From the NCBI GenBank assembly GCA_024398615.1, contig JAKSIU010000017.1, positions 1 to 50,882 on the forward strand: 50,882 nt of DNA, in the 5' to 3' direction. Below, piece after piece: positions 33,779 through 44,335 of this stretch (position 1 is its first letter; each line of letters starts with the position of its first letter). The position numbers and the translations under genes are program-made. The notes beneath the pieces were generated by a model that was not told the origin of the DNA, did not search any database, and worked only from the letters and a program-made list of their open reading frames with translations. Source of the stretch: Bacteroidaceae bacterium. GTDB lineage: Bacteria; Bacteroidota; Bacteroidia; Bacteroidales; Bacteroidaceae.

Positions 33779-34771
33779 TTAGAGGTTAGGATTAACCTTG
33801 TTCCAGTCAGCGATAGCCGGGATGATTTCCAGAGTTACCAGTTCATCGCGCATCTTCTGCAGATGTTCGTATGAAGCCTGGAGAGCTGCCATTTCATCGG
33901 CGGTACCTTCAGGAGCGGTGAAATGAACACCGGTCTTGTCGATAACGGTCGGCATTGCCATCATGACGTTCTTGAAACCGCACTTGTCGCAGTTTACGTA
34001 GCAACCTGCAGGCAGAGTGAAAGGTTCACCGCCCATGGCGCCTTCAATCATCTTGACAGCCTGATAGGCAGGGCTCTGGAATGAGCTGCGGCCACGGAGC
34101 TTGATGATGTTTGAGCCACCCTGGATGGTATTGTGCTTGATCTCTTCGAACTTTTCAGCTGAAAGATTCATTTCTGACAGAGGCTTGCCGTCAATCTTGA
34201 CCTTTGATGCAAATACTGCCATCTGCTCGCCGTGACCACCGTATGTGTGGGCTCCGGTAACCTTGTCCTGCTGAACACCGAATTCAGCGGCGAGAGCCTG
34301 CTGCAGACGTGTTGAGTCAAGAGCTGCAAGTGAAGTGAGCTGGTTTGGTTTCAGACCTGAGTGAATCAGAGCGGTAAGAGCGGTCACATCGGCCGGGTTG
34401 AAAATTACAACGACATGCTTTACATCGGGGCAGTACTTCTTGATGAAATCACCGAATTCAGCGGCGATTTTGCAGTTACCCTTGAGCAGATCTTCGCGGG
34501 TCATGCCTTCCTTACGGGGAGCACCGCCTGAAGAGATGATGAACTTTGCACCTGTGAATGCCTTCTCAGGATCGGTTGTCCAAGTGATGTTTGCGCCTGG
34601 GAATGCGCAATGAGCCATTTCATCGGCAACGCCGTGAACACCCGGTTCGAAAATGTCATACAGACAAACGTTTGGTGTAAGACCAAGCATAAGAACACTC
34701 TGAACCATGTTTGAACCGATCATACCACCGGCTCCGACAATAAGAAGCTTTTCGTCAGTTAGAAATTTCAT
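33779..34771 (-). CDS. mdh: Malate dehydrogenase
   Basis: 330 residues. NAD-binding loop VGAGGMIGSNM (about 12-22); FIISSGGAPRKEGMTREDLLKGN carries the substrate-binding arginines; VVIFNPADVTAL and GAHTYGGHGEQM contain the typical asparagine and catalytic histidine. It is of the lactate/malate dehydrogenase type found in Bacteroidales. It interconverts malate and oxaloacetate, used in this group in the reductive branch to succinate. Own promoter box at 34805-34813 and own terminator. Confidence 0.93.
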   Translation of the reverse strand: MKFLTDEKLLIVGAGGMIGSNMVQSVLMLGLTPNVCLYDIFEPGVHGVADEMAHCAFPGANITWTTDPEKAFTGAKFIISSGGAPRKEGMTREDLLKGNCKIAAEFGDFIKKYCPDVKHVVVIFNPADVTALTALIHSGLKPNQLTSLAALDSTRLQQALAAEFGVQQDKVTGAHTYGGHGEQMAVFASKVKIDGKPLSEMNLSAEKFEEIKHNTIQGGSNIIKLRGRSSFQSPAYQAVKMIEGAMGGEPFTLPAGCYVNCDKCGFKNVMMAMPTVIDKTGVHFTAPEGTADEMAALQASYEHLQKMRDELVTLEIIPAIADWNKVNPNL

Positions 34772-34804
34772 ATTATTTGAATTGAAAGGTTTAATGTCTT
34801 GTCT

Positions 34805-34813
34805 GCGAAGTTA
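34805..34813 (-). promoter_or_regulatory. -7-like box (TAACTTCGC) of mdh
   Basis: One mismatch to TAnnTTTGC on the minus strand, 33 bases before the ATG at 34771; identical to the box before pyrE. Confidence 0.4.
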
Positions 34814-34851
34814 GTCAAAAGAATAATGAATCGTAATGGAATATGCGTTTT

Positions 34852-35385
34852 TTATTCTTTCCCATCTTCATCCTGACTGTACCAGCTTGCGTACATGTGA
34901 TAGTCACGTGCAATCCGCTGGTTCATTTCAGCACTCTGGGCAGGATCGACCTTCTTGATGAATTTGGCGGGAACGCCAGCCCAAAGTTCTCCATCTCCTA
35001 CAACAGTCTTTCCTGTCACCACGCTGCCTGCAGCAACAATGGCTCCCTTGCCGACTACTGCATGGTCCAGAACTACGCTGCCCATACCGATCAGGGCATT
35101 GTCCTGTATTTCTGCACCGTGGATAGTGACGTTATGTCCTATGCTGACATTGTCACCGATAGTGGTTGTCGAACGCTGATAGAGAGTATGTATTACGGCT
35201 CCGTCCTGAATGTTGGTGCCGTTTCCTATACGGATTGAATTTACATCACCGCGTAGAACGGTCCCGAACCAGATGCTGCATCCGGATCCCATTTCAACAT
35301 CGCCTATAATTGTGCAGTTTTCAGCCAGGAAACAGTCCTGACCGATCTTTGGGGTAAAGCCCCGAACTGATTTGATGAGTGCCAT
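34852..35385 (-). CDS. Gamma-carbonic anhydrase-like hexapeptide-repeat protein
   Basis: 177 residues of a left-handed beta-helix, with repeats such as ENCTIIGDVEMGSGCSIWFGTVLRGD. The three zinc-ligand histidines expected in this family are in DGAVIHTL and SIGHNVTIHGA. Ends with a C-terminal helix. It belongs to the YrdA/PaaY/CaiE group, some of which are carbonic anhydrases; activity is not assured. It lies 14 bases after waaA. Confidence 0.85.
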   Translation of the reverse strand: MALIKSVRGFTPKIGQDCFLAENCTIIGDVEMGSGCSIWFGTVLRGDVNSIRIGNGTNIQDGAVIHTLYQRSTTTIGDNVSIGHNVTIHGAEIQDNALIGMGSVVLDHAVVGKGAIVAAGSVVTGKTVVGDGELWAGVPAKFIKKVDPAQSAEMNQRIARDYHMYASWYSQDEDGKE

Positions 35386-35399
35386 GAATGATTTTGCTT

Positions 35400-36629
35400 T
35401 TAAAGATTGAGACTCGCAACTATCCTTTCGGATACGCCGTTGTTTGACATTACGTAATCACCGGCTGCCTTGCCGCTCTGTTCAAGGAATGCAGGATCGC
35501 TGATGAACTTGTCAACAGTCATTCTCAGAGAGTGGGAATCGGTTATCTCAAAACCACCACCCTGTTCAATGAGCTGGAGCGCCTCGCGGAAACGTTTGTT
35601 GTTCGGACCGAATATGACAGGAATTCCGTAGACAGCCGCTTCAAGGGTGTTGTGGATGCCGGCACCGAATCCGCCTCCTATGTAGGCAATGTTACCGTAG
35701 CGGTAGATTGATGAAAGCAATCCGAAACAGTCAATGATCAGGCAGTCAAGGTTCTGTGTGTCGCTGTCAGCGGTCAGACCGGAATAGCGGGCAAAGCGTC
35801 GGCCTTCAAGCATTCCTTCAATCATTTTCAGATGGTTTTCGTCAATGACGTGGGGTGCAATTATCATTTTCCAGCCCTGGCGTTGGTTCATGAGCGGGAT
35901 GAACAGCTCTTCATCGGCCGGCCATGAACTGCCTGCAATGAAGACCTTGCAGTCCGATGCGAACTTTTCCACAAGCGGCAGTTCTGCGGCCTGTCCGGCA
36001 ATCTGTATGACGCGGTCAGCACGGGTGTCGCCTACTATAGTCACGCGGTTGATTCCAATGCTCTCCAGCAGTTCCTTTGAATTGCTGTCCTGAACATAGA
36101 AATGTGTGAAGGTCTTGAGCGCACGGCGCATGAACCGTCCGGTCTTTTTGAAAATGTACTGATCCTTTCTGAAGATTGATGATACGCTGTATGTCTGAAT
36201 GCTGCGTTTTGACAGTTCTCTCAGAAAATTGGGCCAGAACTCATATTTAATGAAGAACGCCTTTTCAATATTGCACAGGTTGAGGAATCTGCGCGCATTG
36301 AATTTCAGGTCGAAAGGCATGTAACAGACAATGTCGGCTCCATCGTAATTCTTCCTTACCTCATAACCCGATGGCGAATAGAATGTCAGCAGGATCCTGT
36401 ACTGCGGATAGTCGCGCCTGATGGTTTCCATGATGATACGTCCCTGCTCGAATTCTCCAAGAGACGAAGCATGGAACCAAAGGTATCGGTCTCCCTGTAC
36501 GACTTGATTCTTCAGCGTTTTGAAAATGCTGTTGTGACCCTTGATCTGAAGTCGTGCCTTCCTGTTGAACAGGGCGGCGACACGGGTGCCTGCATTGAGG
36601 AGCGCAATTCCGATGGAATATATCAGCAT
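35400..36629 (-). CDS. waaA: 3-deoxy-D-manno-octulosonic acid (Kdo) transferase
   Basis: 409 residues. One N-terminal membrane helix, then a GT-B fold with [37 protein letters not shown] and the C-terminal [27 protein letters not shown], all WaaA landmarks. It transfers Kdo to lipid IVA in the inner membrane. It overlaps gltX by 7 bases, so the two are co-transcribed. Confidence 0.92.
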   Translation of the reverse strand: MLIYSIGIALLNAGTRVAALFNRKARLQIKGHNSIFKTLKNQVVQGDRYLWFHASSLGEFEQGRIIMETIRRDYPQYRILLTFYSPSGYEVRKNYDGADIVCYMPFDLKFNARRFLNLCNIEKAFFIKYEFWPNFLRELSKRSIQTYSVSSIFRKDQYIFKKTGRFMRRALKTFTHFYVQDSNSKELLESIGINRVTIVGDTRADRVIQIAGQAAELPLVEKFASDCKVFIAGSSWPADEELFIPLMNQRQGWKMIIAPHVIDENHLKMIEGMLEGRRFARYSGLTADSDTQNLDCLIIDCFGLLSSIYRYGNIAYIGGGFGAGIHNTLEAAVYGIPVIFGPNNKRFREALQLIEQGGGFEITDSHSLRMTVDKFISDPAFLEQSGKAAGDYVMSNNGVSERIVASLNL

Positions 36630-38167
36630 GACTCCTGACTGCTAATGACCTGAAGTGCCTTGCGTGCGCGTCTGAGCGTCTCTTCCTTGCCAAGGAAGTC
36701 TGTGATGGCAAAGATATGCGGCCCGACAGCTGCACCTACCAGGGTAACGCGGAATGCATTCATGACTTTGCCGGTGGCATAACCCTTTGAGGCTATCCAT
36801 TCCATGACCTTAGGTTCAAGGACAGCTCCGTCAAATTCAGGCTGGTTTTCAATGAAATCACATAACTCGGCTGTTGTCTGGGCTGCCTGATCCTTCCACC
36901 ATTTCTTAAGTGACTTTTCGTCATATGAGTCCGGTGCCTGGAAAAGGAAACCGCAGTTGTCCCAAAGTTCGTGTATGAAATTGACACGGTTCTTGACAAG
37001 TCCTACGGCTGTCTGAATGCGGTCCATATCTGCTTCAATCCCCCGTTTGGCGAGTTCAGGAGCAAAAAGGGCGGCTACCTGCGCATCGTCCATCCGCATT
37101 ATGTATTCGTGGTTGAACCACACAAGTTTCTGATAGTTGAAACGCGCGCCGGCCTTGGAGCATTTTTCAAGGTTGAAGAGTCCGACCATCTCGTCAAGGT
37201 CCATCAGCTCGCGGTCGTCACCGGGATTCCATCCGAGCAGAGCCAGGAAATTGATGACAGCCTGCGGCAGATAGTCTTTTTCACGATAGCCCGATGAAAT
37301 TTCTCCGCTTTTCGGATCATGCCATTCCAATGGGAAGACCGGGAATCCCAGGCGGTCACCATCGCGCTTGGAAAGTTTTCCGTTGCCTTCGGGCTTGAGA
37401 AGAAGCGGCAGGTGGGCGAAATGCGGCATGGTATCTTCCCATCCGAACGCACGGTAAAGGAGAACGTGCAACGGGGCGGACGGAAGCCATTCTTCTCCAC
37501 GAATGACGTGGGTTATCTCCATCAGATGGTCATCGACTATATTGGCCAGATGGTAAGTAGGCAGTCCGTCAGCTGATTTGAACAGCACCTTGTCATCAAG
37601 GACTGACGAATTGATGACCACTTTCCCACGGATTATGTCGTTGACTTCGACGTCCTGACCCGGTTCGATGAGTATACGTACAACGTACTGGTGTCCCTGC
37701 TCAATCAACGATCTGACTTCCTCGGCCGGAAGAGAGAGGGAATTGCGCATGCTCATTCGGGTTGAAGCGTCATACTGGAAATTGGGAATTTCAGCACGCT
37801 TGGTTTCAAGTTCCTGAGGAGTGTCGAAGGCCAGATATGCACGTCCGGATTCCAGAAGCTGATCTACATACTTCCTGTAAATCCCTTTCCTTTCAGACTG
37901 ACGGTAGGGACCGTAGTTTCCACCGAAGGAGACTCCTTCATCAAACTTTATTCCAAGCCAGTCAAAGGCTTCAAGAATATATTGTTCGGCTCCAGGAACG
38001 AAGCGCCCGGAATCGGTATCTTCAATGCGGAATACCAGATCACCGCCGTGCTGGCGGGCAAACAGATAGTTATACAGTGCGGTGCGCACACCTCCTATGT
38101 GGAGCGGACCGGTGGGACTTGGGGCGAAACGTACCCTGACCCTGCGTCCATTGATATTTTCAGCCAT
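36623..38167 (-). CDS. gltX: Glutamyl-tRNA synthetase
   Basis: 514 residues from the ATG at 38167. HIGH-type motif [13 protein letters not shown] (14-26) and KMSKS-type motif KLSKR (264-268). It charges tRNA-Glu. An earlier in-frame start (38269) lies upstream of the perfect -7 box at 38194-38202 and is rejected. First gene of gltX-waaA-gammaCA. Confidence 0.95.
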   Translation of the reverse strand: MAENINGRRVRVRFAPSPTGPLHIGGVRTALYNYLFARQHGGDLVFRIEDTDSGRFVPGAEQYILEAFDWLGIKFDEGVSFGGNYGPYRQSERKGIYRKYVDQLLESGRAYLAFDTPQELETKRAEIPNFQYDASTRMSMRNSLSLPAEEVRSLIEQGHQYVVRILIEPGQDVEVNDIIRGKVVINSSVLDDKVLFKSADGLPTYHLANIVDDHLMEITHVIRGEEWLPSAPLHVLLYRAFGWEDTMPHFAHLPLLLKPEGNGKLSKRDGDRLGFPVFPLEWHDPKSGEISSGYREKDYLPQAVINFLALLGWNPGDDRELMDLDEMVGLFNLEKCSKAGARFNYQKLVWFNHEYIMRMDDAQVAALFAPELAKRGIEADMDRIQTAVGLVKNRVNFIHELWDNCGFLFQAPDSYDEKSLKKWWKDQAAQTTAELCDFIENQPEFDGAVLEPKVMEWIASKGYATGKVMNAFRVTLVGAAVGPHIFAITDFLGKEETLRRARKALQVISSQESC

Positions 38168-38193
38168 TTCTATTCCAAATTCGTATAATTGCC

Positions 38194-38202
38194 GCAAAAG
38201 TA
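38194..38202 (-). promoter_or_regulatory. -7 box (TACTTTTGC) of gltX
   Basis: Perfect TAnnTTTGC on the minus strand, 26 bases before the ATG at 38167. No TTG at the -33 spacing. Confidence 0.55.
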
Positions 38203-38258
38203 CGCATTTTACTTTGAATAATAGTGTGCTGATTCCACGTCTCTCATCCAAATTGTAG

Positions 38259-38267
38259 TATTTTTGC
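38259..38267 (+). promoter_or_regulatory. -7 box (TATTTTTGC) of the 7TM-HD gene
   Basis: Perfect TAnnTTTGC on the plus strand, 24 bases before the ATG at 38292. Divergent from the gltX promoter about 60 bases away. Confidence 0.55.
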
Positions 38268-38291
38268 ATCAGTCAGCAATTATCAAGACAC

Positions 38292-40355
38292 ATGAACACC
38301 AGAAGAAAACTGATCCAGGACAACAGGCATCTGTTGTATGTGCTGTCATTACTGGCCGTAATGCTCACAGTATATTTTCTCCCCAAGAAAAAGAGTGAAC
38401 AATATGTCTTTTCAATAGGCAAGCCATGGGCATACAATGTTCTTATTGCTCCATTCAGTTTTTCAGTCGAGAAGGATGAGGCCAGCTTCGAGGCGGAAAA
38501 GGATAGTGTCGCCAATCGTTTCGCTCCGTTCTTTGACAGCAGGGAAAGCATTGCCGCTGCCTCTTTGGCGGAACTGGAACAGCTGTATGCTGACAGCCTT
38601 GCCGGCAACGTAAGTCCGGAGTCATGGCGAGCCTTCACTGCACGTGTGCGTCAGGCATACCGTTTCGGAATAGTTTCAAAGGACGATGAAAATGTCATGA
38701 CCCAAAGGCCCATGCTGAGAATCCGCTCCGGCAATTCGAATGTCCTTACTTTGACGGACAGCATAATGGGAGTCCAGAGTGCATGCAGTTACATCATGCA
38801 GGCACCGGTTGATCCCGAAGATCGCGGGTACTTTGAAGCAATAGCGCTTGACCGATATGTGCATCCTAATCTTTCGTATGACAGGGAGGCCAGTGAAAAG
38901 GCCCTTCAGGAGCAGCTGGATCAGGTTTCCCGGACTGCTGGAACGGTTCTTGCCGACCAGAAGATCATAGGTCAGGGGGAAATGGTCGATCTGGAGAAAA
39001 GCAGAGCCATAAGGTCGTATCTTGAGATTGTGAATGAAAAGGTAAGTTCCCGGCGTTTCCAGCTGTTTACCTGGGGTGGCCAGAGCCTGTATGTGGTTGG
39101 CTGTTTCCTTTTCCTCATGCTTTATCTCATGCTTTACAGGATAGATGACATCCAGAACCGTAACATATTGTATTTCCTGTTTGCTTCCGTAACGTTGTTC
39201 AATGTGGGTCTGGGGCTGTATATGCAGTATGTCCCTTGGAATGTCATGATTGTGCCCTGTACTATTCTGGCAATAGTCCTGCGCATATTCCTGGATTCAA
39301 GAACGGCATTTGCCGGTTATCTGGTATTCGTTCTGACAACATCGGTCTGCGTCCCCATGCAATATGAGTATGTCATACTGCAGATTGCTGCCGGACTGAC
39401 TGGAATTTTCAGTCTGAAGGAACTGTCACAGCGTTCCCAGATACTGCGTTCATGTCTGTTCATATTCCTTACCTACAGTCTTGTATGGTTCTCTCTTCAG
39501 ATTATCAAGCTTGAGAACTTCAGGGATATTGATCCTACGTTCTTCCTGTTATTTGCAGTCAACTGCATACTTGTTCTTCTGGTATATCCATTGCTTTTCC
39601 TTATTGAGAAAACATTCGGATTTACATCGAATGTAACCCTGATAGAATTGTCAAATCTGAACAGTCCTCTGCTTAGGGAACTTGCAGAAAAGGCCCCGGG
39701 TACCTTCCAGCATTCAATGCAGGTCTCCACATTGGCTTCCGATGCAGCCACTGCCGTTAAGGCTAATGCTGCCCTGGTACGTACTGCCGCACTTTATCAT
39801 GATATAGGTAAGATTGAAAGCGCTCCGTTCTTCACCGAGAATCAGAATGGAGTGAATCCACATGACAGACTGACACCGCAGCAGAGTGCCAGAATCATTA
39901 CAAATCATGTGGATGCCGGTCTGGCTCTTGCAGACAAATATGGTCTTCCGAATGCCATAAGAGATTTCATAGCTTCGCATCATGGAACGGGTATGGCAAA
40001 ATATTTTTATCTGAAATTCAAGCAGGAACATCCTGATGAGGAGCCCGATATCCAGACTTTCAGTTACTCCGGTCCTGATCCCTGGACCAAGGAGACGGCC
40101 ATTCTGATGATGGCCGATGCGGCCGAAGCGGCATCGCGCAGTCTGAAGGAGTATACGGAAGACAGCATCAGCGAACTGGTAGACCGTATAATTGACCGTC
40201 AGGTCAGTGACGGGTATTTCCGTTCATGTCCTTTAAACTGGCAGGAAATAGGAAAGATCAAGGATGTTTTCAAAAGCAAACTGCGCATCATGTACCATAC
40301 GCGCATAAGTTATCCTGACGAATCTACTGTGGGTCAACGTCAAAAGACACGCTGA
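38292..40355 (+). CDS. 7TM-HD family phosphodiesterase (PgpH-like)
   Basis: 687 residues. One N-terminal helix, an extracytoplasmic 7TMR-HDED-type domain (about 50-245), seven predicted helices (about 255-445) and a cytosolic HD domain with the metal site His503-Asp504 in LYHDIGKIES, plus HVDAGLALADKYGLP and IASHHGTGMAKYFY. PgpH proteins of this architecture hydrolyse cyclic di-AMP, so it probably controls that second messenger. The 3' end overlaps priA by 32 bases, tail to tail. Confidence 0.9.
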   Translation: MNTRRKLIQDNRHLLYVLSLLAVMLTVYFLPKKKSEQYVFSIGKPWAYNVLIAPFSFSVEKDEASFEAEKDSVANRFAPFFDSRESIAAASLAELEQLYADSLAGNVSPESWRAFTARVRQAYRFGIVSKDDENVMTQRPMLRIRSGNSNVLTLTDSIMGVQSACSYIMQAPVDPEDRGYFEAIALDRYVHPNLSYDREASEKALQEQLDQVSRTAGTVLADQKIIGQGEMVDLEKSRAIRSYLEIVNEKVSSRRFQLFTWGGQSLYVVGCFLFLMLYLMLYRIDDIQNRNILYFLFASVTLFNVGLGLYMQYVPWNVMIVPCTILAIVLRIFLDSRTAFAGYLVFVLTTSVCVPMQYEYVILQIAAGLTGIFSLKELSQRSQILRSCLFIFLTYSLVWFSLQIIKLENFRDIDPTFFLLFAVNCILVLLVYPLLFLIEKTFGFTSNVTLIELSNLNSPLLRELAEKAPGTFQHSMQVSTLASDAATAVKANAALVRTAALYHDIGKIESAPFFTENQNGVNPHDRLTPQQSARIITNHVDAGLALADKYGLPNAIRDFIASHHGTGMAKYFYLKFKQEHPDEEPDIQTFSYSGPDPWTKETAILMMADAAEAASRSLKEYTEDSISELVDRIIDRQVSDGYFRSCPLNWQEIGKIKDVFKSKLRIMYHTRISYPDESTVGQRQKTR

Positions 40356-42585
40356 CACCTTTCAGCAGAAGACGGCATCCATTCATGCAGTCGGTCATTT
40401 TCTTGCGGAGCTCCCGGATTCCGATGGAGAGCGGAGCTTTTATCAGTATGCGTCTGATATGAAGGTTGTGGATGCGTGATACTTGAGGAGCATCAGGTCC
40501 CAGAACGCGCTCATTCCCCATCATTTCAGACAGGCTTCTGCACAATGATATGGCGGCGGTACTGACTACGTTCTCATCCTTTCCCTTCAATGAAACATAA
40601 ACCAGTCTGGAATATGGTGGGTATGAGAATAAAGAGCGTTCGTGCATCTGGGAAGCGTAGAATGATGCATAGTTTCCTGTCGTAACGTAATTCAGAAGCT
40701 CTGAATCCGGTTGGCGTGTCTGAAGAATGACGTGCCCCTGCTCCAGCCGTCGTCCTGCCCGTCCGGCTACCTGTGCCATTAGCTGATAGGCGCGTTCGCC
40801 TGAACGGAAGTCCGGGTAACTCATCAGAGAATCGGCCTGAAGGATACCTACAACCTGGACATTGTCAAAATCCAGTCCTTTGGAGAGCATCTGAGTACCT
40901 ATCAGTATATCTGTCCTTCCTTCCTGAAAATCGGTCAGAATGCTCTCGTAGCCATGCCTGGCGGAATCCAGGTCAAGCCGGGTAACTCTGGCTTCTGGAA
41001 ACAGTCGGCGTAAATCCTCTTCAACGCGCTGTGTTCCGTATCCGCGTCCATGAAGATGTGTCCCGCCACATCCCGGACACCTGTCGGGAATTCTGTAACT
41101 GCGTCCGCAGTAATGGCAGTTTGCCGTTCCGGCAGTCTTGTGGAATGTCAGACTTACATCACAGCAGTCACATTTCTGTATCCATCCGCAATCAGGACAT
41201 TCCACGACATTGCTGAATCCGCGTCTGTTGAGAAACAGAATACTCTGCTGTCCGTTTTTCAGCGCATGATCCATACACTCAATCAGTCTGGGAGAAAACA
41301 GTCCCTGCATATACCGGCGTTTCATCAGGTCGGCAGTGTCAACCGTCTCAATGGCAGGTAGCGCCACATTGCCAAAGCGTTCCGAAAGTTCAACCAGACC
41401 GTATTTGCCCCCAGTGGCATTGCAGTAACTTTCCAGTGATGGGGTCGCACTTCCAAGAAGCACCTTCGCGCCGCATAGTGATGCCAGCATGATGGCCGTG
41501 TTGCGTCCATGGTATCGTGGGGCAGGGTCTTCCTGTTTGTAACTGGGCTCATGTTCCTCGTCCACAATTATGAGTCCGAGATTGCGGAAAGGAAGCATGA
41601 CGCCTGATCTGGTAGCCAGTACAAGCCTGTAAGGATTGTCGCCGCACTGGCGTTTCCAGATTTCGGCTCTGATGCTGTCTGCGCAACCGGAATGGTAGCA
41701 GCACATCTCATCCCCGAACAGCCGTGCCAGACGATGCATGATCTGGGTGGTCAGTGCTATTTCAGGCAACAGATACAATACCTGTCGGCCTTTGGCCATC
41801 TGCTCTTTTATAAGATGTATGTATATTTCGGTCTTGCCGCATGATGTTACCCCATGCAGCAGACATACGTTCTTTTCTGTGAAAGATTTTCTGATACCGT
41901 CAATGGCAAGTTGCTGGGCATCGCTTAGAACAGCCGGCTCTGCCTTGATTCCATCAGAAGAAGGCAGTCTTCCTATCTCGATTTCGTATATCTCCAGCAT
42001 CCTTTTTTCAATCAGGCTCTTCAAGGCTGCTGTTCCTGATGACGCTTCAATAAGATGCTTCTTTGTAACGGCTTTAGGCGAGGCTGGATTACGGTCCAGA
42101 CCTGAAAGTGACAGATATCGGTCAAATACTTCCTTCTGTCGTCTGCAACGTGAATCAAACAGTAATGAAGTATATTTCAGGTCCTTTCCATTGACTGCAG
42201 GACCAAGACGGACAAAACTCTCAGTGCGTGGACGGTAAACAGGGACCGATGTGGAACTGTCCGGCCTGAGGCCGCCGGGAAGTGCAGCCTTAAGGACATC
42301 GCCCGGGGAACAGATATGGTATTCCCACATCCATTGCATGAGTTTCAGCTGAAGTTCTGTAACCGACGGCCCTTCCGTGTCAAGAATCTGTTCGATGGCC
42401 TTTAAATTACCTGTTTCAGGTCTGACATTATGGACCCGCAGTACGACACCGCCTATTTTTCTGGTCTTGCCGAATGGTACCAATACTCTTGTGCCGGGCA
42501 AAACTTCACTGGACTGACTGTCTGGTATGATGTACGTGAACAGGCAGTCAAGCGGAACGGGCAGTATGATATCGGCATAAGACAT
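40324..42585 (-). CDS. priA: Primosomal protein N' (PriA helicase)
   Basis: 753 residues from the ATG at 42585 (a GTG directly before it at 42588 is also possible). An N-terminal DNA-binding domain, Walker A GVTSCGKT (245-252), DEEH box (342-345), and the zinc site with paired cysteines: CPDCGWIQKCDCC, then CHYCGR and CPGCGG. QVAGRAGR is helicase motif VI. It restarts stalled replication forks. It lies 22 bases downstream of the PorT-like gene on the same strand. Confidence 0.95.
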   Translation of the reverse strand: MSYADIILPVPLDCLFTYIIPDSQSSEVLPGTRVLVPFGKTRKIGGVVLRVHNVRPETGNLKAIEQILDTEGPSVTELQLKLMQWMWEYHICSPGDVLKAALPGGLRPDSSTSVPVYRPRTESFVRLGPAVNGKDLKYTSLLFDSRCRRQKEVFDRYLSLSGLDRNPASPKAVTKKHLIEASSGTAALKSLIEKRMLEIYEIEIGRLPSSDGIKAEPAVLSDAQQLAIDGIRKSFTEKNVCLLHGVTSCGKTEIYIHLIKEQMAKGRQVLYLLPEIALTTQIMHRLARLFGDEMCCYHSGCADSIRAEIWKRQCGDNPYRLVLATRSGVMLPFRNLGLIIVDEEHEPSYKQEDPAPRYHGRNTAIMLASLCGAKVLLGSATPSLESYCNATGGKYGLVELSERFGNVALPAIETVDTADLMKRRYMQGLFSPRLIECMDHALKNGQQSILFLNRRGFSNVVECPDCGWIQKCDCCDVSLTFHKTAGTANCHYCGRSYRIPDRCPGCGGTHLHGRGYGTQRVEEDLRRLFPEARVTRLDLDSARHGYESILTDFQEGRTDILIGTQMLSKGLDFDNVQVVGILQADSLMSYPDFRSGERAYQLMAQVAGRAGRRLEQGHVILQTRQPDSELLNYVTTGNYASFYASQMHERSLFSYPPYSRLVYVSLKGKDENVVSTAAISLCRSLSEMMGNERVLGPDAPQVSRIHNLHIRRILIKAPLSIGIRELRKKMTDCMNGCRLLLKGVSVSFDVDPQ

Positions 42586-42607
42586 CACTCGGCATCAGGC
42601 TATGGAA

Positions 42608-43294
42608 TTAGAAAGTACAGGAAAGAGAGACCTGTAACGTGCTCGACTTGAATTTGCTCTCTCCTTTGGCTGTCCATTCGTCAAGTTTCTCATGATCCCG
42701 CATGAGTTCGCTCACTTCCGTTTTCTTGAGTTCGTCATAAAAGAGATAGGCACCTTCGTGTGTAACCGGCATATTGTAATTGACAGTTATCTGGACATGT
42801 CTGAAGAATCTGAGTCCTGCACCGATGTTGATGCTCCAGTTGCTTCTGTCAATGGCAAATGACTGGATCTGGTAAAGATTGACATTTTCTTCCATTGTAT
42901 CATCGTACAGGTTCAGAAGTTCTCCGGTCTTGTACGAGAACTGTCCTCCGGCATGAAAGAAAGGAGAAACGTCACCTTCTGTATTGAAATAGAATTTCAG
43001 ATTGGCCGGAATATCAATCATCTGCTGTTTCAGCGATTCATGTCTGGCCAGTTCAAATCCCTTCTGTGAATAAAGCGCGGCTATGTCAATACCCAAGGAC
43101 CAGAAATCAATCTCAAGCATCGGCCCGAAAAAGAATCCTGTGTACTTGTCAGTCTGCGTTATGGTTTCCATATTAACCGCCGTAATGTCGTTGTCAACGA
43201 AATTGACACCGCCCCTGACACCTAGGACCAGTTGTGCCATGAGCGGTATTTCAAGCAGAAGCGATAATGCGGCTGTCGCTATGAATCGTCTCAT
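42608..43294 (-). CDS. PorT-like outer-membrane beta-barrel protein
   Basis: 228 residues with a signal peptide (about 1-20, PLMAQ). LVLGVRGGVNFVDND, GFFFGPMLEIDFWSLGIDIAALYSQKGFEL and IPANLKFYFN are the pattern of the PorT/OMP_b-brl_2 group, ending LQVSLSCTF with the terminal Phe typical of barrels. It lies 1 base after porN, so it is probably an additional component of, or client linked to, the type IX secretion cluster. True PorT identity is not established. Confidence 0.75.
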   Translation of the reverse strand: MRRFIATAALSLLLEIPLMAQLVLGVRGGVNFVDNDITAVNMETITQTDKYTGFFFGPMLEIDFWSLGIDIAALYSQKGFELARHESLKQQMIDIPANLKFYFNTEGDVSPFFHAGGQFSYKTGELLNLYDDTMEENVNLYQIQSFAIDRSNWSINIGAGLRFFRHVQITVNYNMPVTHEGAYLFYDELKKTEVSELMRDHEKLDEWTAKGESKFKSSTLQVSLSCTF

Positions 43295-43295
43295 A

Positions 43296-44321
43296 TCAGC
43301 GGTGGACTCCTATGCGTTCGCCACTGGAGACACTCTTCTGACGTGGCTCGCGCTGTTTTCTTTCGCGTTGTTTCTCAGGCTTTGGAGCATTGGACTTTGC
43401 TTCAGTCTTGGATTTGGCTTTTGGCGTTTCGGCCTTTTCGTTGTCCGGTTCAGTTTCTGAAGAGTCTTCGTTCCATAGTCCTTTCCTGAATCCTACCAGC
43501 TGGTCTTCTATCTTCTGACGTTCTTCGGCCAATGCGGAGTCGGTCTCGCAGTATTCGGCCAGAGGCTGGTTTCTCAAATTTGATGTCTTGTAGATATCAC
43601 CGTCGTAGCAGCCCATTACGAAATAGTCATCAAGACTCATGTTGCTGGTGTTGTTGTAGCTGCTGGTCATGACTGGAGTCTGGCCAAGGTATGGGCTTAT
43701 CTCATCATAGTTGAGCCAGAACATGGGTTTTTTAGTAGGTTCTCCGCCGAAACCGTTCTCAACCATAACAGGGCAGATGGCTGTAACACGCGTGTGATAG
43801 TTGGACATCTGATCCAGATAGTTGCTTTCCTTAATGTAGTATTTGCCTATTTCGCGGCTTGGAATGTCTCTCTGCAAGACTGTAATCTTGCCGTTTTCGT
43901 TCTTATAGTCAATGTAAAAACGTTCCAGCATATTCTCAATGTCAAGCAGATTGTCCGGTGTGAACAGCTCGTTGTCATCAAGACGGTATTCGTAAGCCTG
44001 GATCTTTCCGTTCAGAATCAGGTTGAAGACCAGAGTAAAGAAGTTCACACGGTCGCCGAGCGGCTCCTCCGGGTAGTACAGAGCTGCATTCTTTTCCTTG
44101 GTCAGATCAAGCTCGCGATAGATATCACGTCTCCAGGCAAGTTCGGTGGGCATGACGCTTTGAGCGGTATACTGGGTCATGGCCCTGCGGGTCAGGGTAA
44201 CGCCTGCGGGACTTTTCTGTTCTGCCTCTCTGGCGGCCTGTTCCTCCAGTCTTTTCTGTGACTGCGCCATGCAGGGCACTGCCATTGCTATGGCTATGAT
44301 TGATGCAATTACTTTATTCAT
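43296..44321 (-). CDS. porN: Type IX secretion protein PorN/GldN
   Basis: 341 residues from the ATG at 44321, which starts a proper signal peptide (MNKVIASIIAIAMAVPCMAQ); the ATG at 44339 overlaps the porM stop and is the alternative. ELAWRRDIYRELDLTKEKNAALYYPEEP and YYIKESNYLDQMSNYHTRVTAICPV are GldN marks. PorN forms a periplasmic ring with PorK under the outer membrane. The last 60 residues are a Lys/Glu/Arg/Pro-rich tail of low complexity. Confidence 0.9.
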   Translation of the reverse strand: MNKVIASIIAIAMAVPCMAQSQKRLEEQAAREAEQKSPAGVTLTRRAMTQYTAQSVMPTELAWRRDIYRELDLTKEKNAALYYPEEPLGDRVNFFTLVFNLILNGKIQAYEYRLDDNELFTPDNLLDIENMLERFYIDYKNENGKITVLQRDIPSREIGKYYIKESNYLDQMSNYHTRVTAICPVMVENGFGGEPTKKPMFWLNYDEISPYLGQTPVMTSSYNNTSNMSLDDYFVMGCYDGDIYKTSNLRNQPLAEYCETDSALAEERQKIEDQLVGFRKGLWNEDSSETEPDNEKAETPKAKSKTEAKSNAPKPEKQRERKQREPRQKSVSSGERIGVHR

Positions 44322-44335
44322 ATTGCAGACATTTG